Assembly (NCBI GenBank): GCA_963742535.1
Contig: CAVUMC010000002.1
Span: 310,001-374,000 of the forward strand
Source: VRUE01 sp963742535
GTDB lineage: Bacteria > Actinomycetota > Thermoleophilia > Solirubrobacterales > 70-9
DNA length: 64,000 nucleotides
Direction: 5' to 3'
In this document: one piece after another, positions 27,218 to 35,739 of the stretch
Numbering within the stretch: the first letter of the stretch is position 1
Layout of the letters: every line of letters starts with the position of its first letter
Made by a program: the position numbers and the translations under genes
Notes under the pieces: generated by a model
What the model was told of the DNA's origin: nothing
Database searches by the model: none
What the model saw: only the letters and a program-made list of their open reading frames with translations

Positions 27218-28909
27218 TTATTGCAGCGACTTGACGGGCGAGCCGGCGGGGTCGTTGCCCGCCTCGGCAGCCGCCGCAGGCCAAGCCTCCGACGCGCGCT
27301 TGACCTCGCGGCGCGACCAGCCCAGCTCATCCCCCATCGCCGCCGCGACCTCGCGCGCGGAGGCGGCGTCGCGGAGCTGCGGCGCGGCGAGCAGGCCGAG
27401 CCGGGTGCGCCGCAGGAGCACGTCGGCGACGCTGCGGGCCTGCTCGTAGCGGACCGCGATCACCGCCTCGGCGAGCAGATCGGGGCGACCGGGCACGATC
27501 GGCTGCGCCAGCTTCGGCTGTTCGCGCGCCAGCGCCAGCACTTTGCGGGCGGCGTGCCCGTAGCGGAAGGCGAGCTGAGCGAGCGCCTCCTCCCCCACGC
27601 CCTGCGGTGCCTCCAGGTCCTCCGGCCGCGCCTCCATCCCGAGCGGGATCTCGGCGGTATGGCAGGGAGCCTCGCGGCCCTCGCGCTCGACCAGGCGGTC
27701 GACGGTCTGCTTGGCCATCCGCCGCCAGGTGGTCAGCTTGCCGCCGGTGATCGTCAGCATCCCCGAGGAGGTCTCATACAGCTCCGCCTTGCGCGAGATG
27801 TCGACCGACTTCTTCGGGTCGCCGGTGGCGATCAGCGGTCGCACCCCCGCGTAAGCGCCGACTATGTCGTCGGTGCCAAGTGAAATGCCGAAAAACTCGT
27901 TGGCGGCGTCGAGCAGGTATGCGACGTCCTCATCGCCGGGACGCGGGTGGTCGATGTCCCCGTCGAAGTCGTTGTCGGTGGTGCCGACCAGGGTGCGCCC
28001 GTACCAGGGCAGGGCGAAAATCGCCCGCCCTTCGCCGGCCGGCAGGATGCAGGCAGCCGAGCCAGTCGAGAGTTTCTCCTGGTCGATCAGCAAGTGGGTA
28101 CCACGGCTGGGTGAGATCCGCGGCACGTCCTCCTCCTCGACCACCTCCTCGGGCCGGATGCGGTCGGCGAAGACGCCGGTGGCGTTGATCACGTTGTCGG
28201 CGCCGACCTCGATCCGCTCGCCGGACTCGGTCTCGACGAAGGCGATTCCGTCGGCTCGGCCGTTCTTTCCCACCACCTCGACCACCTCGGCGCCGTTCAG
28301 CATCACCGCGCCGAAGCGCTCGGCCTCGCCGAGCACGGTCAGGGTGAGGCGCACGTCGTCGGTCTGGCAGTCGTAGAAGAGGTAGGCGTTCTTGGGGTCG
28401 CGCGGGCCCAGCGCCGGCACCATCTCCAGCACCTCGTCGCGGTCGATCGTGCGGTGGCGGTCGGGCGACCAGTAGTAGTCCGCGTCGGCTTCCTTGGAGG
28501 AGCGCATCTCACGGCGGCTGCGGCCGACCCGCGTCGTCGCCATCACGTCGTACATGTTGAGCCCGATCCCGAGCCCGCGCTGGCGGCGCTCGTCGGGGAA
28601 GGCGGGGACGAGGAAGGGCGTCGGGTAGACGAGGTGGGGGGCCAGCTGCACCATCAGCTGGCGCTCGAGCAGCGCCTCGCGGACCAGGCCGAGGTCGAGG
28701 TTCTGCAGGTAGCGGAGGCCGCCGTGGACCATCTTCGAGGAGCGGCTGGATGTCCCTTCGGCGTAGTCGCCGCGCTCCAGCAGCGCCACCGAGTAGCCGC
28801 GCGAGGCGGCGTCGAGGGCAACCCCGGCGCCGGTGATCCCGCCGCCGATCACGACCACCTCGAAGCGCTGGCCGGCAACCGCCTCTATCGCTGCTGCGCG
28901 GGAAAGCAT
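27218..28909 (-). CDS. glpD: Glycerol-3-phosphate dehydrogenase, FAD-dependent
   Basis: GlpD oxidises sn-glycerol-3-phosphate to dihydroxyacetone phosphate and passes electrons to the quinone pool. The 563 residues begin with the FAD motif VVIGGGITGAGVALDAASRG, followed by SSRSSKMVHGGLRYL and a C-terminal domain. The ATG overlaps the nitroreductase stop (TGATG), so the two are coupled. Confidence 0.93.
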   Translation of the reverse strand: MLSRAAAIEAVAGQRFEVVVIGGGITGAGVALDAASRGYSVALLERGDYAEGTSSRSSKMVHGGLRYLQNLDLGLVREALLERQLMVQLAPHLVYPTPFLVPAFPDERRQRGLGIGLNMYDVMATTRVGRSRREMRSSKEADADYYWSPDRHRTIDRDEVLEMVPALGPRDPKNAYLFYDCQTDDVRLTLTVLGEAERFGAVMLNGAEVVEVVGKNGRADGIAFVETESGERIEVGADNVINATGVFADRIRPEEVVEEEDVPRISPSRGTHLLIDQEKLSTGSAACILPAGEGRAIFALPWYGRTLVGTTDNDFDGDIDHPRPGDEDVAYLLDAANEFFGISLGTDDIVGAYAGVRPLIATGDPKKSVDISRKAELYETSSGMLTITGGKLTTWRRMAKQTVDRLVEREGREAPCHTAEIPLGMEARPEDLEAPQGVGEEALAQLAFRYGHAARKVLALAREQPKLAQPIVPGRPDLLAEAVIAVRYEQARSVADVLLRRTRLGLLAAPQLRDAASAREVAAAMGDELGWSRREVKRASEAWPAAAAEAGNDPAGSPVKSLQ

Positions 28910-29418
28910 CAGGCGAGGAACTCCGTGGCTTGCTCGATTGGCGGCCGCTGCGGCGGCTCCTTCTCCTGGCGCGGGTGGCCGAGGTGCAACAAACCGACGG
29001 TGCGCTCGCTATCGGGCAGGCCGACGGCTCGGCGGCCCTCGGCCTCGCGCAGCAGACCCGGCGTGCGCCAGTAACCCGCATAGCCGCGGGCGTGAGCGCC
29101 GAGCAGGACGATGTAGGCGGCCACCGCGGTCGCGTGCAGGTCCTCCTCGTTCTGGACCGGGTCGGCGCCGAGGGCGCAGGAAACGACGATCAGGGTCGGC
29201 GCGCGGTCGAGCTTCGCCGCTCCCTCCGGGCCCGCCGCTGCCTTCATCCGTTCCAGCGCCCCCGGGCCGACGACGCGAAAGCGCCAGGGCGCGGTCAGGT
29301 GATGGTTGGGGGCCCAGCGGGCCAACTCGAGCAGCGCCAAAATTTCCTCCCGCGCCAGTGGCTCAGGGCCGTAGGCCTTGTGCGTGCGGCGCGTCCGGAT
29401 CGCGGTCTCAACGTCCAC
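28909..29418 (-). CDS. Nitroreductase family FMN protein (YdjA-like)
   Basis: A 169-residue FMN-dependent nitroreductase-fold oxidoreductase. The N-terminal AIRTRRTHKAYGPEP and LELARWAPNHHLTAPWRF are typical of small YdjA-like members, with Arg residues that contact FMN phosphate. It starts 19 nt after the ECF S-component gene and so may belong to the B12 operon transcript. It lacks the sequence pattern I would expect of BluB (dimethylbenzimidazole synthase). Confidence 0.82.
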   Translation of the reverse strand: MDVETAIRTRRTHKAYGPEPLAREEILALLELARWAPNHHLTAPWRFRVVGPGALERMKAAAGPEGAAKLDRAPTLIVVSCALGADPVQNEEDLHATAVAAYIVLLGAHARGYAGYWRTPGLLREAEGRRAVGLPDSERTVGLLHLGHPRQEKEPPQRPPIEQATEFLA

Positions 29419-29437
29419 GCAAGCAACATAGCCGTCG

Positions 29438-31309
29438 CTACCAAGCGAAGCGACGGCCCATCCACCAGGGCAGGCCGACCGCCAGCGCCGTGGCGGCGGC
29501 GCCGATGCCGATCGGGAGCCAGGGCGAGGGACTCGACCCCGAGGCGTTGACCGGGCTGGACTGCGCCTGTGGTGCTGATTCGTAGCTTTCGGGTTCGCTG
29601 CCCTCGGGCGGGCTGCCTTCCAGGGACGGCGGGCCCGTTGGCGTGCCGCCGCTGGTCGGCGGCACGGCTGGAACGCCGGGACCGGCGCCCGTACCGGTAC
29701 TGGGCGGCGGCACGGATTCGAAGCTCGACGGCGGGCTGGTGCCTCCCGGCGTGGGGGGCAGTGCCGATTCCGCGGGCGAGACGGTGGTCGGGGTCAGCTG
29801 GCGTGGCGGCGCTTCAATCGGCAGTGACTTGCCGGCGACCGCGACCAGGGCCTGGCTGGTCACCCAGACCGGGGTTTGGTCGCTCGATTCGGAATAGCGG
29901 TAATGGCCGTCACTGGTCTGGCGAGCTGCAAGGTAGGCGAGCGCGCCCTTGCCGCCGGAGTTCGTCGAGGCCGGGTCGGCACCGACGGCGATCATGCCCT
30001 GCGCCGCCCAGGAGGTCGATTGCGAATTGACGCTGCCGCTGTCACCGAGGGCAAAACCGCCGTTTGAGCGCTGGTGCTTGTTCAGGTAGGAGAGGGCGCT
30101 CTGGGACGCCTTTGCGGTGGGCAGAGCCTGCATCACCGAACCGGTCACGTCGGCGTTGCTGGGCTGGCCCGGCACGTCTCCCCAACCACCGTCGTCGTTC
30201 TGCACCTTCGCCAGCCAGGAGATCGTGGTGTCGAGGCCACCGCCGGCCCCCGCCGCACGCAGGGCGATGACGGCGAAGGAGGTGGTCCCCGGCCAGCCGG
30301 AATAAGAGCCGTTGGCGGCGCGGTGGTCGAGCAGGTCGCTGACCAGGTTGCGGCCGCCGAACGAGCGCGGATCGATCCCGGCTCCCTCAAGGGCGATAAT
30401 CGTGCGGGCGAGATCGCCGGCGCTACTCAGTTCGTCGAGGTGTCCGCGCAGGAAGTCGACCGGACTGGTGCCGGCGCCGGTGACATCGAGCGGATTGCGC
30501 TCCGCCGCCTCCAGTCCGAGCATCGCCCAGCCGGTCTGCGCCGCGCTCGAGTCGCTGCCCGACGAGGAGCCAAAACCGCCGTCGCTGTTCTGGGCCGATT
30601 CGAGCCAGTTGGCGCCGCGATCGACCTCAGGGCTGGCCGCCCGCGCGGGAGACGGCAAGAGGGAGGGCAGGAACAGCAGCGCGACCAGGACACCGGTGGC
30701 GACGGCAGGCGTGCGCCACTGGAAGCGCTGGCGGAAGCGGACCAACATCCGCACCATCGCCGGGCCGGCGAGCAGAGCGAAGGCGATGTTGCCGACTACA
30801 TGGGCAACATCGAAGGGGATCGCGCGCGCCTCCAGAGTGAGGAAGCGCTCGAGCGAGAGATCTCCGCCATAGGTCGCCATCAGCGAGAAGTTCAGCAATA
30901 CACCGTAGGCGATCCCGGCAAAACCGCATACCGCGGCGAGGGTGAGGCGACTCGCGTTGCGGCCGCCGAGGGCGAGGACGGCCCCCATCACCCCGCACAT
31001 TCCCCACCCCGCCATCTGCCATGGGGTCCAGGGGCCCTGGCCGAACCAGAAGTTGGAGACAAGCGCGGCGAACGCTCCGACGGCGAAGCCGGGTGCCGGT
31101 CCCAGCGCGTAGCCGGCGAAGACGACGATGTCGGTCGTCGGCTTGACGTTGGGAAAAGCAGCGAAGGCGATCCGGCCGGCGATCGCCAGCGCGGCCAACG
31201 CGGCAACAAGGGCGACGACCTGCGACGGTGGGCGCGAGCGCTCGTACCAAGCGAAGCCGCCAAGCAAGACCGCGGCGAGAATCAGGAAGCTGGTGAGCTG
31301 CCAGGACAT
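29438..31309 (-). CDS. ECF transporter S-component fused to an extracellular alpha/alpha-repeat domain
   Basis: A 623-residue fusion. Residues 1-200 are a six-helix ECF S-component with FPNVKPTTDIVVFAGYALGP and GPWTPWQMAGWG. After a further hydrophobic segment (about 199-220), residues about 228-485 carry four repeats of the type WL..QN.DGGFG (SAQNSDGGFG, KVQNDDGGWG, KHQRSNGGFA, ARQTSDGHYR), as in alpha6/alpha6 barrels of terpene cyclases and of intrinsic factor/transcobalamin. A Pro/Ser/Thr-rich linker (about 490-595) and a final helix (WLPIGIGAAATALAVGLPWW) follow. Context (cobalamin riboswitch, EcfA, EcfT) makes B12 the likely substrate. Confidence 0.85.
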   Translation of the reverse strand: MSWQLTSFLILAAVLLGGFAWYERSRPPSQVVALVAALAALAIAGRIAFAAFPNVKPTTDIVVFAGYALGPAPGFAVGAFAALVSNFWFGQGPWTPWQMAGWGMCGVMGAVLALGGRNASRLTLAAVCGFAGIAYGVLLNFSLMATYGGDLSLERFLTLEARAIPFDVAHVVGNIAFALLAGPAMVRMLVRFRQRFQWRTPAVATGVLVALLFLPSLLPSPARAASPEVDRGANWLESAQNSDGGFGSSSGSDSSAAQTGWAMLGLEAAERNPLDVTGAGTSPVDFLRGHLDELSSAGDLARTIIALEGAGIDPRSFGGRNLVSDLLDHRAANGSYSGWPGTTSFAVIALRAAGAGGGLDTTISWLAKVQNDDGGWGDVPGQPSNADVTGSVMQALPTAKASQSALSYLNKHQRSNGGFALGDSGSVNSQSTSWAAQGMIAVGADPASTNSGGKGALAYLAARQTSDGHYRYSESSDQTPVWVTSQALVAVAGKSLPIEAPPRQLTPTTVSPAESALPPTPGGTSPPSSFESVPPPSTGTGAGPGVPAVPPTSGGTPTGPPSLEGSPPEGSEPESYESAPQAQSSPVNASGSSPSPWLPIGIGAAATALAVGLPWWMGRRFAW

Positions 31310-33027
31310 CAGCCCTCCCCCGCCTCGCGCAACGCCACGGCGCCCTGCTCCGGAGTGATCACACCCGGCCGGTCGAGCACACGGGCGACCTCGGTGGCGA
31401 AATACCAGCCGCCGGAAAGCACCTCAGTTGTCGGTCCATCGGCGATCACGACTCCATCGCCGAGGAGCACAACGCGCTCGGCAAAGAGGGAGGCGAACTC
31501 GACATCATGGGTGGCGACCAGGAGGCCGGCTCCGCGGGCCGCGAGCTCGTTGATCAGGTCCGCGAGATCGTCCTTGCGGGCACGATCCATACCGCGCGTG
31601 GGCTCATCTAGCGCGACGAGCCCCGGAAGCTCGTCGCCGTCCATCCGTCCCGCCAGTGCAATCGCAAGAGCCAACCGCTGACGCTCACCACCGGAGAGGT
31701 CTCGCGGGTCGGCGTCGACCTTGCTCTCGAGCCCGACGACCTTTAGCGCCGCCTGCCCAGCATCCCCCGGAAGCTCATCGCCAACGCGCTCACGGACCAA
31801 GAAGTCGCTCGGGTTCTGGGTGAGCAGGGCGATGCCGTTGGGCATCTCGATCTTGCCGCGAACAGGGTCGATGAAGCCTGCGGCGGTTCTCAGCATGGTG
31901 CTCTTGCCGGCGCCGTTGCGTCCCATAAGGGCGACGCGTTCGCCGGGCCGGATCTTCAGGTCCATTCCGCGGAGGACGTCGTGGGGGGAGTCGTTGCGGA
32001 CGAGCTCGACCCATAGGTCCCTTACGCCAAGGGCTGGGCTGGAGGGTCGTCGGACTCCCGCCTCACTCAACTTTTTCGGTGGAGAGTTGGGGTGCTGGCG
32101 CCGCGAGGTTGGTGACGAAAAAGTACAAGCCGTGAGGAGGGAGTCCGACGACCCTCCAGCGACAGCGCTCGTCGATGCGAGCTTGCGGCGGGCGTCTCGG
32201 ACGCCGACGGGGAGAGGCGCGATGCCGGCTAGGGAGAAGAGGCGGGCGGCCGGGGTCTTCAGAGCTTGGTCGGCGTCCTGGGCCCAGGTGAGGAAATCGC
32301 TTGGGGCGCCGTCGTAGGCGATCGCGCCCGAAGCCATTGCGATGACGCGGTCGGCGGCGGCGAGGCAGCGCTCGAGGCGGTGCTCGGCGAGGAGGATCGT
32401 TACGCCCCACTCGGCGTTGAGGCGGCGGAGGAGCCAGATCAGCTCGTCGCCGGCCACAGGGTCCAGTTGCGAGGTCGGCTCGTCAAGGAGCACGAGCTGG
32501 GGGCGGGTGACGAGGGCTGCGGCTAGGGCGACGCGTTGGAGCTCTCCGCCCGAAAGGGTGTCGACGGCGCGGTCGAGCAGGTGTGGGATGGCCAGGGCCA
32601 GGGCGACCTCCTCTACGGCGCGAGCGCGGGAGGTCGGAGGGTCGCCGCGCATCTCGAGGGGGAGCTCGATCTCGGCGGCGACTGTGGTTGAGACGACTTG
32701 GGTCTCGGGGTCTTGGGCGAGGTAGCCCACGACGGAAGCGAGCTCACCTGGGCCCGTTGCGATTGCGTCCAGGCCAGCCACCTCCACGTCGCCGGAGATT
32801 TCGCCGCCGTGGAAGTGTGGGACTAGGCCGCAGGCGGCGCGGAGGAGGGTCGACTTGCCGCAGGCGGAGCGGCCGGCGAGGAGGGCGAAGTCGCCGCATT
32901 CGAGGGTGAGCGATACGTCGCGCAGGGCCGGGGAGCTCGCCTCGGGATAGGCGTAGGTGAGCCCCTCGATCGCCAGCGCCGACGCAATCCGTGGCTCGGT
33001 GTGGGTCCCCCCTCCGAACTGCATCAA
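31309..33027 (-). CDS. ecfA: ECF transporter ATPase, EcfA-EcfA' fusion
   Basis: Both ATPases of an energy-coupling factor module are in one 572-residue chain. Half 1 has Walker A GRSACGKST, signature TLSGGELQR and Walker B LVLLDEPTSQLD. Half 2 has GRNGAGKST, LSGGERQRLALA and LVALDEPTRGMD. The linker between them (about residues 285-330) is encoded by a long-hairpin repeat. Start is TTG 33027 or, more likely, ATG 33024; both overlap the ecfT stop. Its stop overlaps the S-component start (TGATG-type). Confidence 0.92.
   Translation of the reverse strand: MMQFGGGTHTEPRIASALAIEGLTYAYPEASSPALRDVSLTLECGDFALLAGRSACGKSTLLRAACGLVPHFHGGEISGDVEVAGLDAIATGPGELASVVGYLAQDPETQVVSTTVAAEIELPLEMRGDPPTSRARAVEEVALALAIPHLLDRAVDTLSGGELQRVALAAALVTRPQLVLLDEPTSQLDPVAGDELIWLLRRLNAEWGVTILLAEHRLERCLAAADRVIAMASGAIAYDGAPSDFLTWAQDADQALKTPAARLFSLAGIAPLPVGVRDARRKLASTSAVAGGSSDSLLTACTFSSPTSRRQHPNSPPKKLSEAGVRRPSSPALGVRDLWVELVRNDSPHDVLRGMDLKIRPGERVALMGRNGAGKSTMLRTAAGFIDPVRGKIEMPNGIALLTQNPSDFLVRERVGDELPGDAGQAALKVVGLESKVDADPRDLSGGERQRLALAIALAGRMDGDELPGLVALDEPTRGMDRARKDDLADLINELAARGAGLLVATHDVEFASLFAERVVLLGDGVVIADGPTTEVLSGGWYFATEVARVLDRPGVITPEQGAVALREAGEG
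32038..32160. repeat. Long-hairpin repeat, copy B (inside ecfA)
   Basis: A 123-bp near-palindrome with 28-nt arms (32039-32066, 32132-32159) matching at 27 of 28 positions. On the minus strand it carries the shared core: CTTGTACTTTTTCG, a GGCGCCAGCA block, and CGAAAAAGTTGAG. It is 41 codons long, keeps the reading frame and encodes a Ser/Pro/Arg-rich linker between the two ATPase halves. Confidence 0.85.
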
Positions 33028-33064
33028 ATTTCCGGTCCAGCAGGCAGGGAATTTGATGCAGTTC
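33016..33064. promoter_or_regulatory. Hairpin over the ecfT stop and ecfA start
   Basis: Arms at 33016-33033 and 33047-33064 pair at 17 of 18 positions around a 13-nt loop. On the transcript the second-transcribed arm contains the TTG/ATG start of ecfA and the ecfT stop. It could hold ecfA translation down until ribosomes finishing ecfT open it, a typical coupling device. Confidence 0.6.
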
Positions 33065-33968
33065 GCATCGGGCGGGAAGTTCGGTTGGGTCCCCTGCGGG
33101 GAACTGGGCGGCGCAGGGGCGCGAGGCCGCTCAGCGCGACAACGGCCGCGACCGCCAGGGTCATGGCGCCGTTGCCGATCTCGGTGGTTGGGTATTCGCT
33201 GAAGGAATCGGCGCCGAGAGCCTTGCCGGCGATCGCGACGGCGAGGACGAGCGCGCCGATTGCGTAGAAGCGGGTGTCATAACGGGAGCGGGAGCGACGC
33301 GCCTTGGCCGCCGGAGCATCGAGCGAGTAGCCGCGCAGCTCGAGCGTCGCGGCGACGTCAACGGCGCGGTCGAGCGAGCCGGCGAGGAGGCGGCGTGCCA
33401 GCGGGGCCTTGCCGACCGGGGCCGCGGCGGGGCCGCGCAGGCGGGCGGCGTCGCGCAGGCGCCCGGCATCCGCCGCGGCGACCGGCACGAGGCGCGAGAC
33501 CAGGGTCGCGGTCAGAGCCGAGCGTCCAGCGAGGGGACGCAGCGCCCGCAGCACCCGATCGGGATCGACGCAGGCCGAGTAGACCGCGAAGGCGACCATG
33601 ACCACGGCGGCGCGAAGGCCGAGCACGGCGCCCGCGGCGATCGCCTCGGCGGTGACATCGACCTGGCCGAAGATCGGCCACTCGCCGAGGCGGGCCCAGA
33701 CCGTCGTGCCCCGACTGACGACGAGGGCATTGACGACGACAATCAGCAGCGCCAGCGTCAAGCCCATCCAGAGCGCCGTCCGCACGGCCAACCAGGCGCC
33801 CGCGATACGGCCGGCAAGCACGACGGCAACGCCGACGGCCAGCAGCACGATCGGGTTCGAGTAGAGGAAGGCGACCACAACGAGCGCGCCTAGATAGACA
33901 ACCGCCGCCGAAGGTGAAGCCAACTGCAACCGCCCAGGCCGCGGAACGTAGGCAAACGGCGACCTCAT
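33024..33968 (-). CDS. ecfT: ECF transporter transmembrane protein EcfT
   Basis: EcfT couples the ATPase pair to the substrate-binding S-component. The 314 residues have about six membrane helices, a cytoplasmic coupling region with DAARLRG, and the conserved LELRGYSLDAP; the Ala/Arg-Gly motifs bind EcfA. A Pro/Arg-rich tail at the C-terminus is partly encoded by the hairpin over the ecfA start. It lies 55 nt downstream of the lipoprotein gene. Confidence 0.9.
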   Translation of the reverse strand: MRSPFAYVPRPGRLQLASPSAAVVYLGALVVVAFLYSNPIVLLAVGVAVVLAGRIAGAWLAVRTALWMGLTLALLIVVVNALVVSRGTTVWARLGEWPIFGQVDVTAEAIAAGAVLGLRAAVVMVAFAVYSACVDPDRVLRALRPLAGRSALTATLVSRLVPVAAADAGRLRDAARLRGPAAAPVGKAPLARRLLAGSLDRAVDVAATLELRGYSLDAPAAKARRSRSRYDTRFYAIGALVLAVAIAGKALGADSFSEYPTTEIGNGAMTLAVAAVVALSGLAPLRRPVPRRGPNRTSRPMRTASNSLPAGPEI

Positions 33969-34023
33969 CGAAATAGCGACAGCCCGCTGGCCTTTTCTCC
34001 TTCAAAGGCCCCGGCGCGCACGA

Positions 34024-34965
34024 CTAAGACCCCACCTGAGATTGAAATATCGGCAGCTCGGTGGACTTTTCTCCTTCGAAGGCCACGGCATAGAAGCCCC
34101 GCAGTTCAGCAGCGTTGAAGTGACTAGCCGCGGTGCTTACCCCTAGGTTGGTTCTCCCGGTGACCACCCAGACCGGCGGTTCGTCGCGACGACGAGTTGC
34201 GGCAACCAGGCCGGAGGCAGCGCCAAAGTAAAACCTCACGGCCCCGTTCTCTTCGAGCCCGTCGAGGTGATATTCCCCGTCTTCGAGGCGAAATTTGGCG
34301 AACACCCCACTGGTCTGTGGGCCGTCATCGATTTGAGCCGCGGTGGGGTCCTCGCGCACCTGCGCCCAAGGACCGACCAGCACCCGGATAGCCCCGCTCG
34401 GCGATCCAGACGCAACATCCACGCCGGCTTCCACCAGTCGGTCTTCGACAACGCCGCAGGCACTGCCACCACCGCGGCACTCGACCACGACCGGCCGCTT
34501 TTGACCGTCATACCCATCGAGAAATGGCTGCGGAAAGGAACCGACCACCGCTGGAACCTGCATCGCCGCCTCCCAGTCGTGATGGTCCCACCAGACCGAC
34601 TCGCCACCGCGCAGCGGGTAATCGGCGGCACCCACCGTGGACTCGACTCCGTTGACATAGAAGAACCAGTCGAGCGAGCGAGCGACGCTCTCATCGGCTT
34701 CGACACTATTGATCGACTGCACGAAGCCACCGCCGTAACGAGTGGTGATGTCGGCGTTGCGTTCGAGCACGCGCATCACCGTGTCGGATTCGGTCACATC
34801 GTCGACCTGGCGATGAAGCATGGGGACAGTCCCGTATTCCTGCGTCACCGTCAGATCGACGCCGCCGACGTCACTGCCGGACCCGAGGCCGCAACCGGCA
34901 GCCGCGATCACCGAGAAGAACAGCGCAATCGCGACCGCCGTACGCGGATCCAACAATCGGATCAA
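34024..34965 (-). CDS. Exported lipoprotein with DUF4430 domain
   Basis: A 313-residue lipoprotein: hydrophobic signal followed by lipobox AAAGC at about residues 21-25. Residues about 33-130 match the DUF4430 pattern: DTVMRVLERNADI, a GGGFVQSINSV strand, DWFFYVNGVES and LRGGESVWWDHHDW. That domain resembles the beta-domain of intrinsic factor and transcobalamin. Residues 130-313 are unassigned. It overlaps the upstream secreted-protein gene (ATGA) and precedes ecfT. A role in capturing cobalamin at the cell surface is inferred from the riboswitch and ECF genes. Confidence 0.8.
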   Translation of the reverse strand: MIRLLDPRTAVAIALFFSVIAAAGCGLGSGSDVGGVDLTVTQEYGTVPMLHRQVDDVTESDTVMRVLERNADITTRYGGGFVQSINSVEADESVARSLDWFFYVNGVESTVGAADYPLRGGESVWWDHHDWEAAMQVPAVVGSFPQPFLDGYDGQKRPVVVECRGGGSACGVVEDRLVEAGVDVASGSPSGAIRVLVGPWAQVREDPTAAQIDDGPQTSGVFAKFRLEDGEYHLDGLEENGAVRFYFGAASGLVAATRRRDEPPVWVVTGRTNLGVSTAASHFNAAELRGFYAVAFEGEKSTELPIFQSQVGS

Positions 34966-35711
34966 CCCCCCGAACAGGCTCCGTTGAGGCAGACCGCGAC
35001 CTGGTTGGACGGAATGTCCGAGCCGTGCGTGGCTGTCAGCACGCCTGGGGCCGAAAGCGTCACCTGGGTCGTGCCATCGGCACCCGTGGGTGCAGCAGCA
35101 CCGGTCACGGAGACACCGGCGGCTGGAGTCTTCTTCCCCTTGTCGTCATAGGAGAAGACGGTAACCGTAAACGGCTTGCTCGGTTCCGCTTCGTGGGGCG
35201 CAACCAGCGCCAGCTCGTCCGGGTAGGGATACGGCTCCAGGGCCCACAGCACTTCGTCTCCTTTGTGCAGCTTGACCTGTTCGCCGCCCTTGTTCGGGTT
35301 CTTGTGGTTGACCTTGAGGTACCAGGAGAGCTTCTTAGTCGTCTTCGACTTGCCGATTCCGCACAGCCCAAGGCCAAATTCCGAGACGAAATGGTCGGTG
35401 ATCAGGAGTGGCCGCAGAGCCGGCGTCCGCTTCGAAGCAAGCGCCAGCGCGCTCAGCGCGCTTGCCCCTTTCACCTGCACCGACACGCCGCTGCCGCCGG
35501 TCCCACCGCCGAGGCAAGTCGCTTTCGGGCTGGTCTTGACTGAGGTCGTCTTGGCGCTGATGAACTGTTCGCTCAACGCCTTGCCGCCACTGCCGACCAC
35601 GCGCAGGCTGACGCGAGTGCCCTTGGCCGCGGCCAACGCGGAGGTCGAGAGCAACAACAGCAGGGCCAACACGCAAGCGGCGAGCAGCCGGAACGGAACG
35701 AGTCTTGGCAT
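34962..35711 (-). CDS. Secreted DUF4430-like protein, first gene under the cobalamin riboswitch
   Basis: 249 residues with a signal peptide (RLLAACVLALLLLLSTSALA, cleaved after about residue 28). The central region has FGLGLCGIG, KLSWYLKVNHKNPNKGG and VKLHKGDEVLWALEP, which follow the DUF4430/transcobalamin beta-domain pattern. A C-terminal Ig-like or carboxypeptidase-regulatory-like module begins at KPFTVTVFSYDDKG. No lipobox or membrane anchor is seen, so it is probably released. The ATG at 35711 follows AAAGGGTGG, part of which can pair in a small hairpin. Confidence 0.78.
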   Translation of the reverse strand: MPRLVPFRLLAACVLALLLLLSTSALAAAKGTRVSLRVVGSGGKALSEQFISAKTTSVKTSPKATCLGGGTGGSGVSVQVKGASALSALALASKRTPALRPLLITDHFVSEFGLGLCGIGKSKTTKKLSWYLKVNHKNPNKGGEQVKLHKGDEVLWALEPYPYPDELALVAPHEAEPSKPFTVTVFSYDDKGKKTPAAGVSVTGAAAPTGADGTTQVTLSAPGVLTATHGSDIPSNQVAVCLNGACSGG

Positions 35712-35739
35712 TTAAGCCACCCTTTCCTCGAGGGTTGTC

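Noticed and set aside
28909..29418. Nitroreductase gene as BluB for the B12 lower ligand, given the neighbouring B12 operon
   Set aside because: Its N-terminal and central motifs are of the small YdjA-like group; I see no BluB-specific pattern.
30074..31681. 535-codon plus-strand frame opposite the ECF S-component gene
   Set aside because: Low-complexity Arg/Gly/Glu translation; the minus strand has clear domain structure over the same bases.
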